A stretch of 21,260 nt of DNA from an uncultured Blautia sp. (GTDB taxonomy: Bacteria; Bacillota; Clostridia; Lachnospirales; Lachnospiraceae): positions 1-21,260 of the forward strand of contig CAKROE010000037.1 in assembly GCA_934371915.1 (NCBI GenBank). Reading direction: 5' to 3'. The notes below the pieces were generated by a model, which was not told the DNA's origin, did no database searches, and saw only the letters and a list, made by a program, of their open reading frames with translations. The position numbers and the translations under genes were made by a program. How positions within the stretch are numbered: position 1 is the stretch's first letter; every line of letters starts with the position of its first letter. Below are positions 1-4,798 of the stretch, piece by piece.

Positions 1-155
1 TTTGTATGTCCGTCCGGCAACGCCAGAAGCGCTTTCAAAAATGTCTCATGCAACAGATCCTCTGCCTGATGCCGGTTCCTGCAAAGGGAATACAAATACA
101 GATATAATTCTTTTTGATATGCGCCATATAACTTCATAAAAAGCTCATTATCCAC
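1..155 (-). CDS. ECF-type RNA polymerase sigma factor, N-terminal part
   Basis: The first 51 codons of a sigma-70 family (ECF-like) sigma factor; the rest lies beyond the left edge. The visible part begins VDNELFMKLYGAYQKELYLY and contains RNRHQAEDLLHETFLKALLAL, matching sigma region 2.1-2.2, where the acidic AEDLLHETF stretch contacts core polymerase. The start is a GTG at 155 with an AAAGGGGG ribosome site about 9 bases upstream. The overlapping ATG at 157 is in another frame and stops after seven codons. Regions 2.4 and 4, which would define target promoters, are not visible, and any anti-sigma partner would lie outside the window. An AAC-type promoter upstream suggests self-activation. 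Confidence 0.8.
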   Translation of the reverse strand, partial: MDNELFMKLYGAYQKELYLYLYSLCRNRHQAEDLLHETFLKALLALPDGHT

Positions 156-241
156 ATCTGTTTTCCCCCTTTCCGAAATTCTGCACCGGCAGCTGCCTTC
201 CTATCCACTTTTTCCACCGGCATTTTTACCTCTTTCAACAA

Positions 242-270
242 TATAACATCTGAGCAGGAAAAATGTTACA
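242..270 (-). promoter_or_regulatory. Candidate promoter of the ECF sigma gene
   Basis: On the minus strand TGTAAC (265-270) is followed after 17 bases by GTTATA (242-247). TGTAAC followed by a T-rich block resembles the AAC-type -35 elements recognised by ECF sigma factors, so the gene may activate itself. The -10 is not the usual CGTC form, so this is tentative. The -35 overlaps the end of the hicB terminator T-tract. Confidence 0.3.
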
Positions 271-300
271 AAAAAAATCAGCACCCACAGAGAGTGCTGA
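271..300 (-). terminator. Intrinsic terminator of hicAB
   Basis: Read on the minus strand, TCAGCAC and GTGCTGA form a 7-bp stem (278-284 with 294-300) followed at once by seven T. It lies five bases past the hicB stop codon and separates the toxin-antitoxin pair from the sigma factor gene. Confidence 0.85.
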
Positions 301-305
301 CTGAT

Positions 306-707
306 TTATCGGTTCATCCCAAGCTTTGCCATCAATGCATCCTGAAGAATCTGGGAAAAATTCAGGTTTTCACGTATAGCAGCCTCATTAAGCCATTCCG
401 GAATACTGAGTGTTTTCTTTACAGATCTGGAACGGTTCTTTCGCCGGTATTCTGCTATATCAAATTCAACAATTACAAGTATACCATCTTTCACTGTAAT
501 TTCATCTGCAGAAGATGCCTTCGGAAGCGTTTCGCCCTCATTTTCTATTGTAGTCAAAGATAAGCCCAGTGCATCTGCCGCCATCTCATATGCTTCCTGC
601 ATATCTTCTCCCTGTGTCATACATTCCGGAATATCCGGAAATGTAACCCAGAATCCGCCTTCTTCTGCTCTATGAAAAACTGCCGGATAAAATAAACGTT
701 TGTCCAT
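306..707 (-). CDS. hicB: HicB-type antitoxin with RHH domain
   Basis: Antitoxin of the HicAB type II toxin-antitoxin system. It binds and blocks the HicA mRNA nuclease and represses its own operon. The 133-residue protein has the HicB partial RNase-H-like fold at about residues 5-85 (YPAVFHRAEEGGFWVTFPDI, then PECMTQGEDMQEAYEMA). A ribbon-helix-helix segment follows at about 98-130 (KKTLSIPEWLNEAAIRENLN and SQILQDALMAKLG). I chose the ATG at 707 because GGAGG at 715-719 stands 7 bases before it; an in-frame ATG at 725 has no such site. It is the second gene of the operon, 27 bases after hicA, and ends just before a strong terminator. Confidence 0.92.
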   Translation of the reverse strand: MDKRLFYPAVFHRAEEGGFWVTFPDIPECMTQGEDMQEAYEMAADALGLSLTTIENEGETLPKASSADEITVKDGILVIVEFDIAEYRRKNRSRSVKKTLSIPEWLNEAAIRENLNFSQILQDALMAKLGMNR

Positions 708-734
708 ACATAATCCTCCATTCACACAACAAAA

Positions 735-923
735 CTATCTGATTCCCGCCTGTTTAAGAATTGCCTGTTCCAGACCTTTCTTTAAATCTTTTGAATGATA
801 TGGAACAATTACAGATTTTCCAGTATGTACATTTTTCATTTTCACATGTGAACCATTTTGACTTATTGTTTCATATCCATTTTCTTTCAGGAGCTTTATC
901 ATCTCCCTTGGCGTCATTGGCAA
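735..923 (-). CDS. hicA: HicA-type mRNA interferase toxin
   Basis: Small double-stranded-RNA-binding-fold toxin of 62 residues that cleaves mRNA without ribosome binding. The family-defining G-S-H motif is present at residues 24-26 (QNGSHVKM); His26 is the expected catalytic residue. The C-terminal half (VIVPYHSKDLKKGLEQAILK) is typical of the family. The start is probably the TTG at 923 (protein MPMTPREMIKLL): it lies 7 bases after GGGGG (931-935), whereas the ATG at 917 is 13 bases away, and many HicA proteins begin MPMTP. A weak TTG start would keep toxin output low relative to hicB. Toxin first and antitoxin second is the common hicAB order. Confidence 0.92.
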   Translation of the reverse strand: MPMTPREMIKLLKENGYETISQNGSHVKMKNVHTGKSVIVPYHSKDLKKGLEQAILKQAGIR

Positions 924-938
924 TTCATATCCCCCTTT

Positions 939-967
939 ATTTTAGCACGTATCATTACGTATTTCAA
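939..967 (-). promoter_or_regulatory. hicAB promoter with inverted-repeat operator in the spacer
   Basis: Minus strand: -35 TTGAAA (962-967), 17-base spacer, -10 TAAAAT (939-944). The spacer holds the inverted repeat ACGTA-ATGA-TACGT (947-960), well placed for an autorepressor such as the RHH domain of HicB. One difficulty is that the predicted start of transcription, near 932, falls within the GGGGG ribosome site, so this promoter would make an almost leaderless hicA transcript. Confidence 0.6.
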
Positions 968-1248
968 TTTATTTTTCTGTTTTCCCGCTCCCATAATGTT
1001 AACAGTAAATATCATATATAACAAACAAATTCGTTCTTCTTTTCCCGGCAAAATTTCACTAAACGCTTATTTACAACTTTTTCATTTATACTGTCATTCC
1101 ATTTAAGAATTGTCTTTTTTTACCTTTGTTTATGGATTATATCCGAAAAACTGCCGGAAAACGGTATTGAATGCATCATCGTTCCACGTAAAGAAAATGA
1201 CAGAAAGATCGGTTGGGTTGACTTGCATTTGTGTAACTCTAGATCAAA
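968..1248. other. Gene-free stretch with one possible decayed reading frame
   Basis: No convincing gene. A plus-strand frame without a good start codon stays open from about 1082 to the stop at 1283-1285. It contains protein-like sequence (SEKLPENGIECIIVPRKEND, then RKIGWVDL) before running into the repeat array. The piece GIECIIVPRKE faintly recalls the C-terminal part of citrate-lyase-ligase-like nucleotidyltransferases (GIEVVEIPRKE), but this is a memory-based guess. Otherwise the stretch is AT-rich upstream DNA of hicA. Confidence 0.3.
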
Positions 1249-1540
1249 TCATCCATTTTCGGAGCTTCCATTGACTCCCAGATGACTTTCCTATTTCACA
1301 GGCATCCGATTTGAACGATTTTGGGTACTCTCCTCTCACTTACTCATTGTATAGTCATCCTTTTTTTACAAATTCTGTTGACCTCCTGATAACTTGCTTT
1401 TCTCCCAGTCATTCAATGCCACGAATTCCGGTACCTCTCTGGTAACTTGCTATTTTCCTGGTCAACCGATGCTACATATTCTGTGGACTTTCAAATAACT
1501 TGCTTCTGCCCAAGTCATCCAATACCCTTCCCCGCCCGTA
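1249..1540. repeat. Degenerate tandem array with a 53-bp period
   Basis: Five full units and the start of a sixth begin at 1249, 1302, 1355, 1409, 1462 and 1515, so spacing is 53, 53, 54, 53, 53. Each unit begins with a form of TCATCC (TCATCC, GCATCC, TCATCC, TCATTC, TCAACC, TCATCC) and most end in CAG, TAG, TGG or AAG. Units 3-5 are most alike, sharing ATTC near position 18-22 and TAACTTGCT near position 36-44. Units 1-2 are more decayed, and a very weak further unit may precede 1249. A 53-bp period shifts the reading frame each time, so the array is not coding. Confidence 0.7.
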
Positions 1541-1541
1541 C

Positions 1542-1580
1542 AAAAAAATCCCTCCTGTGAACCAACTCTACAGGAGGGAT
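1542..1580 (-). terminator. Intrinsic terminator of the L25/Ctc gene
   Basis: ATCCCTCCTG (1549-1558) and CAGGAGGGAT (1571-1580) form a perfect 10-bp stem with a 12-base loop. On the minus strand it is followed by seven T (1542-1548). It lies 45 bases past the rplY stop codon. Confidence 0.9.
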
Positions 1581-1624
1581 CTTTTATCATATATTTTGTT
1601 GGTGTGAGTTTCGGATCAGGCAGA

Positions 1625-2224
1625 TTACTTTGCTTCTTCTGTCTCTGCTTCCTCAGGTGTCTCTGTTTCCGGTACTGCTCCGTTATGAACTGCAACAACT
1701 GTCAGTACTACAGCTTCCGGATCATCTTTAATGTCGATATCTTTGTCTTTTGCAAGGCTCAGATCTTTAACACGAATCGTGTCACCGACTTTCAGACCGG
1801 CTACATCGACTTCTACTTTGTCAACCAGTGCTGACGGATAAGCTTTATAATTTACTTCTTCCATATTTTCCTGAAGAACACCATCTGCTACTTTGTCATG
1901 GTTTACAATCACGATCTCAGCAACAGAATGTACTTTTTCATTGCTTACCAGCGCCTGGAAATCAATCTCATCAACTCTGCCTGCCAGTGGGTTAAAATCA
2001 ACCTCTTTAATCAGTGCATCGTATGTCTGACCATCTACCTCAAGCATAACCTGACTTCCTTTGTGGTCAGTCTTTAACAGTTTGTCAACCTCCGTCTTCA
2101 GCATTTTTACCGGGATGGAACCTTCGATCTCACGACCGAATACATTACCTGTAACGTATCCTTCTCTTCTCAGTCTTTTTGCCTTAACGTCCATGCTTCT
2201 TTTTTCAGCTTTTAAAGTATTCAT
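1625..2224 (-). CDS. rplY: 50S ribosomal protein L25 / general stress protein Ctc
   Basis: Binds 5S rRNA in the large ribosomal subunit; the long two-domain form is called TL5/CTC and is stress-linked in Bacillus. The 199 residues show the N-terminal 5S-binding beta-barrel at about 1-95 (MNTLKAEKRSMDVKAKRLRR, FGREIEGSIPVKM, VDFNPLAGRVDEIDFQALV). The C-terminal CTC beta domain spans about 96-180 (YPSALVDKVEVDVAGLKVGD, DPEAVVLTVVA) and an acidic tail follows (PETETPEEAETEEAK). GGAGG at 2234-2238 precedes the ATG by 9 bases. It is a single-gene unit with its own promoter and terminator. Its leader carries an anti-Shine-Dalgarno-like sequence. Confidence 0.95.
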   Translation of the reverse strand: MNTLKAEKRSMDVKAKRLRREGYVTGNVFGREIEGSIPVKMLKTEVDKLLKTDHKGSQVMLEVDGQTYDALIKEVDFNPLAGRVDEIDFQALVSNEKVHSVAEIVIVNHDKVADGVLQENMEEVNYKAYPSALVDKVEVDVAGLKVGDTIRVKDLSLAKDKDIDIKDDPEAVVLTVVAVHNGAVPETETPEEAETEEAK

Positions 2225-2233
2225 TTGTCTTTT

Positions 2234-2285
2234 CCTCCAAAAATCTGATGCTTAGCAGCCTTCAACTTTGTTTTGTGAAAGGAGG
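2234..2285 (-). promoter_or_regulatory. rplY leader with anti-Shine-Dalgarno-like sequence
   Basis: On the minus strand the leader contains CCTCCTTTC (2277-2285), the same string as the anti-Shine-Dalgarno end of 16S rRNA. The rplY ribosome site GGAGG lies 38 bases downstream (2234-2238). CCTCC can pair with GGAGG and close a hairpin over the ribosome site. Only five pairs are certain, so a control role is inference. Confidence 0.3.
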
Positions 2286-2319
2286 TTTTGTTAAGTTCTG
2301 TTTACTTTTTACGGTTAGA

Positions 2320-2349
2320 AGTATAGCACTGAGTACAGAAACAGATTAA
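2320..2349 (-). promoter_or_regulatory. Promoter of rplY
   Basis: Minus strand: extended -10 TGCTATACT (hexamer 2320-2325, TGC at 2326-2328) and a weaker -35 TTAATC (2344-2349) with an 18-base spacer. This gives a leader of roughly 90 bases before the rplY start. Confidence 0.5.
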
Positions 2350-2381
2350 CCAAATATTATTTTTTTTTGCTTTAAAATTTG

Positions 2382-2410
2382 TTGATATTTTAAAATTGTA
2401 TACATTATAT
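2382..2410 (+). promoter_or_regulatory. Candidate upstream promoter of the MATE gene
   Basis: TTGATA (2382-2387), 17 bases, TTATAT (2405-2410), in a very AT-rich divergent intergenic region. It fits a sigma-A promoter, but AT-rich DNA gives such matches by chance. Confidence 0.35.
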
Positions 2411-2483
2411 AATTTTTTCTGACTTTTCTTATATTCCAAAGGAAAAGAATGTAAATCTCAAACCTTTTCAGAGTATTTTTTTA

Positions 2484-2492
2484 TGATATAAT
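2484..2492 (+). promoter_or_regulatory. Extended -10 element of the MATE gene
   Basis: TGATATAAT gives a consensus TATAAT (2487-2492) with an upstream TG; no good -35 is visible. Transcription would start near 2499, just after the longest possible MATE start codon (2494), which supports the downstream start at 2563. Confidence 0.4.
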
Positions 2493-2562
2493 CATGATAG
2501 TGGTTCACAGGAAAAGTGCAAACCCTGTATTATATTTTCAAAAACTGGATGAGGTAACAAAA

Positions 2563-3879
2563 ATGTATCATGATTTAACCGAGGGAAAAATTTCCCGTTC
2601 TCTGCTGCTGTTTGCGCTTCCGATGATGGCCGGCAATCTGCTGCAACAGTTCTATAATATTGCCGACACACTGATTGTCGGACGTGTTCTCGGAAGCAAC
2701 GCACTGGCCGCTGTAGGATCCGCCTATACTCTGATGACTTTCCTGACATCTATTTTTCTCGGACTCAGCATGGGATCCGGAGCACTGTTTTCTATATATA
2801 AAGGAAAAAATGATTCGGATGCCCTGCGAAGTTCCATCGTACATGCTTTCGTACTGATCATGGCGGTCACCGTATTTCTAAATATACTGGTCTACATAGG
2901 AATTAATCCGATCCTGCACTTCCTGCGTGTGCCGGCCGAAGTCTGGGATGGCATGAAGTCCTACCTGCTCGTGATCTTTGCCGGAATCATCGCGACATCT
3001 TTGTACAATTATTTTTCCTGTCTTTTACGGGCACTTGGAAATTCTACGATTCCTCTGGTATTTCTGGCTGTTTCAGCCATTCTGAACATCGGACTGGATC
3101 TTTTATTTGTTGCGGTACTCCCATGGGGCATCCGCGGTGCAGCGTTTGCAACTGTCATCGCACAGTATGTTTCCGGAATCGGTATCACGCTGTATGTACT
3201 TCTCAGATGCCGGTATCTGCTGCCATCCGGAAAAGATCTGCGATTTAACCGACAGATCCTGGGAGAGATCGGCAATCTTTCCTCAATGACCTGCATCCAG
3301 CAGTCCGTAATGAATTTCGGAATTCTGATGGTACAGGGACTTGTCAACAGTTTCGGTTCTGTTGTTATGGCAGCATTTGCCGCTGCCGTCAAGATCGACA
3401 CCTTTGCCTATCTTCCGGTGCAGGATTTCGGCAATGCTTACTCTACTTTTATTGCGCAAAACTACGGTGCCGGTAAAAAGGACCGCATCCGCAAAGGAAC
3501 AAAGGAATCCTTCCTGCTCAGTTTTATTTTCTGTATAGTTATTTCCGCGATTGTCTACATCTTTGCCGCTCCGCTGATGACTATTTTTGTGAGTGCAAAA
3601 GAAACTGCTGTCATCGCCTGTGGTGTACAGTACCTCCGCGTAGAGGGATCTTTTTACTGCGGAATCGGATGCCTTTTCCTTCTGTACGGATATTACCGCG
3701 CAATCAAAAAACCCGGTATGTCCGTCGTCCTGACCGTGCTATCCCTGGGAACACGCGTTGCCCTCGCCTATCTTCTCTCCGCCTATATCGGTGAGATTGG
3801 TATCTGGATGGCAATCCCAATCGGATGGCTGCTCGCTGACGCCATCGGACTGATCTACATGAAATTTCGTGGAATATAA
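2563..3879 (+). CDS. MATE family efflux transporter
   Basis: Inner-membrane multidrug/toxin exporter of the MATE (NorM/DinF) superfamily, driven by a Na+ or H+ gradient. The 438 residues and about 12 hydrophobic segments are normal for the family. Typical features are the amphipathic start LTEGKISRSLLLFALPMMAG, the helix LLQQFYNIADTLIVGRVLG, and the second-half counterpart AAFAAAVKIDTFAYLPVQDF followed by IAQNYGAGKKDRI. The frame is open back to 2494, but GAGG at 2551-2554 lies 8 bases before the ATG at 2563, where the usual MATE N-terminus begins. The next gene follows after 68 bases with no terminator seen, so co-transcription is possible. The substrate cannot be told from sequence. Confidence 0.9.
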   Translation: MYHDLTEGKISRSLLLFALPMMAGNLLQQFYNIADTLIVGRVLGSNALAAVGSAYTLMTFLTSIFLGLSMGSGALFSIYKGKNDSDALRSSIVHAFVLIMAVTVFLNILVYIGINPILHFLRVPAEVWDGMKSYLLVIFAGIIATSLYNYFSCLLRALGNSTIPLVFLAVSAILNIGLDLLFVAVLPWGIRGAAFATVIAQYVSGIGITLYVLLRCRYLLPSGKDLRFNRQILGEIGNLSSMTCIQQSVMNFGILMVQGLVNSFGSVVMAAFAAAVKIDTFAYLPVQDFGNAYSTFIAQNYGAGKKDRIRKGTKESFLLSFIFCIVISAIVYIFAAPLMTIFVSAKETAVIACGVQYLRVEGSFYCGIGCLFLLYGYYRAIKKPGMSVVLTVLSLGTRVALAYLLSAYIGEIGIWMAIPIGWLLADAIGLIYMKFRGI

Positions 3880-3947
3880 AAGCGACAAGAAGCCATTAAT
3901 AATAGAATAACGTAGAAAGGGCATAATTCTGAGAAAAGGATCACATA

Positions 3948-4331
3948 ATGACAGAAATACAAAGCCTTGGAAATATAGATATACAAGTTCTTACAAAAGA
4001 ATTCGGAAAAATCCAGACTGATGAAATCATTGTGACAAACGAACGCATCTCTCATATCAAAGAACGTCATCCAGAAGATTATAATTTATTTGAAAAATAC
4101 GGGCGTGAAAGTGTTATATCTCCCGATCTGATTATAAAAGATTTAAAACACTGCGGAACTGTTTTTATGGTAAAAAAACTTCCTGAAACCAATCTTAATG
4201 TTGTTGTCCGTGTCGTTTTGGAAACAGATGATAACAATCTAAAAAATTCTGTAATGACATTCTACAGAATACGAGATAAAAACTTAAAGAAACTTATCGA
4301 AAAGAACCGCTTACTTTACAAAAAAGAATAA
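3948..4331 (+). CDS. Small PBECR-like (Barnase-EndoU-ColicinE5/RelE-like) nuclease-family protein
   Basis: A 127-residue soluble protein. The segment IIVTNERISHIKERHPEDYN, the block SPDLIIKDLKHCGTVFMVKK, and the ending NSVMTFYRIRDKNLKKLIEK with LYKKE resemble the PBECR2/PBECR3 domains. These are found in phage polyvalent proteins and as stand-alone genes and are proposed to be RNases. Candidate active residues are His and Arg of the HIKERH motif and the NS-x-MTFYR strand; the catalytic set is inferred, not known. AAAAGGA stands 7 bases before the ATG. No protein antitoxin is adjacent. A promoter overlapping its last codons drives a possible structured RNA just downstream. The family call rests on motif recognition only. 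Confidence 0.6.
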   Translation: MTEIQSLGNIDIQVLTKEFGKIQTDEIIVTNERISHIKERHPEDYNLFEKYGRESVISPDLIIKDLKHCGTVFMVKKLPETNLNVVVRVVLETDDNNLKNSVMTFYRIRDKNLKKLIEKNRLLYKKE

Positions 4332-4343
4332 ATGCGATATAGT
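4315..4343 (+). promoter_or_regulatory. Promoter overlapping the end of the PBECR-like gene
   Basis: TTTACA (4315-4320), 17-base spacer, TATAGT (4338-4343): a good sigma-A match. No protein gene follows on the plus strand; the predicted transcript (from about 4350) would carry the inverted-repeat element and end at the terminator near 4508, about 160 nt. Confidence 0.5.
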
Positions 4344-4367
4344 ATACATAAAATATAAAGGCTTTAC

Positions 4368-4459
4368 CCAAAGAATTATTGAAGTAGAGATTGTGCTGCT
4401 ACGCACCCTATGGGTCAAAAGAAATGTGGGAAGGGGCACACCCACCAATAATTCTTTGG
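4368..4459 (+). repeat. 92-bp inverted-repeat element: structured RNA or MITE
   Basis: Perfect 14-base ends, CCAAAGAATTATTG (4368-4381) and CAATAATTCTTTGG (4446-4459), enclose smaller stems. These are GTGGG with CCCAC (4426-4430 / 4441-4445), ACCC with GGGT (4405-4408 / 4412-4415), and the alternative GTGC with GCAC (4393-4396 / 4403-4406), which partly excludes the second. As RNA this is a closed multi-branch fold. As DNA it resembles a miniature inverted-repeat element, and TTTA occurs on both sides (4363-4366 and 4460-4463), possibly a target duplication. I match it to no known RNA class. Confidence 0.6.
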
Positions 4460-4480
4460 TTTAGCAAATATATTTTTTTT

Positions 4481-4508
4481 AACACCACCGGTCAGTGGTG
4501 TTTTATTA
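4481..4508 (+). terminator. Intrinsic terminator after the structured element
   Basis: AACACCAC (4481-4488) pairs with GTGGTGTT (4495-4502) around a six-base loop, followed by TTATTATA. It is oriented to end plus-strand transcripts from the PBECR-like gene or the element's own promoter. Confidence 0.75.
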
Positions 4509-4527
4509 TACTATTTTTGATTCAACC

Positions 4528-4560
4528 GCAGGGATACCTGAGAAACTTCCCCTGCCTTTT
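4528..4560 (+). terminator. Terminator-like hairpin in the left palindrome end
   Basis: GCAGGG (4528-4533) pairs with CCCTGC (4550-4555), followed by CTTTTAT. It would serve as a second stop for plus-strand transcription coming from 2563-4508. The 16-base loop makes it weaker than the terminator at 4481. Confidence 0.4.
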
Positions 4561-4771
4561 ATATACAGAAGCCATACAGGAAACCTTGCGAGGCTTTTGT
4601 GATTTCGAATGCTCTAATTATCACTGCGTTGCACTGTCTGAGCACCTTCAGGTGCGAGTTTGCAAAAGCAGTGATTAATAAATGAGCAGAGAAATCCAAA
4701 AACACAGCACGTTTCAAGTATGGCTTTCTGTATTATAAAAGGCAGGCACAAGTTTTCACACTCATCCCTGC
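4528..4771. repeat. 244-bp imperfect palindrome (fold-back element)
   Basis: The whole stretch is one imperfect inverted repeat. Outer ends are GCAGGGAT (4528-4535) and ATCCCTGC (4764-4771). Strong inner blocks are 4551-4577 (CCTGCCTTTTAT, ACAGAAGCCATAC) against 4718-4746 (GTATGGCTTTCTGT, ATAAAAGGCAGG), and ATTATCACTGC against GCAGTGATTAAT. The tip is the perfect hairpin GCACCT-TC-AGGTGC (4642-4655). The centre of the ends (4649.5) and the tip (4648.5) agree within a base, so arm lengths are conserved. No reading frame of interest lies inside. It may be a MITE or a long-hairpin RNA between convergent genes. Confidence 0.8.
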
Positions 4772-4772
4772 C
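4733..4772 (-). terminator. Terminator-like hairpin after the NCS2 permease
   Basis: On the minus strand GGCAGG and CCTGCC form a 6-bp stem followed by TTTTATAAT. It lies just past the permease stop codon and is the mirror copy of the hairpin at the other end of the palindrome. Confidence 0.45.
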
Positions 4773-4798
4773 CGTTCTCATAAACTACTCTCTTTTAT

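Noticed and set aside
1249..1540. CRISPR array
   Set aside because: Repeats are adjacent and diverged, with no constant repeat alternating with unique spacers and no cas genes.
1462..1698. A 78-codon minus-strand open frame
   Set aside because: It overlaps the end of rplY out of frame, passes through the rplY terminator and ends in the repeat array.
4391..4678. A 95-codon plus-strand open frame
   Set aside because: It crosses the 92-bp inverted repeat, a terminator and half of the palindrome, and has no ribosome site; its composition follows the structured DNA.
4363..4771. One composite mobile element covering both inverted-repeat structures
   Set aside because: The outer ends of the two structures are unrelated and a terminator separates them; nothing in the sequence ties them together.
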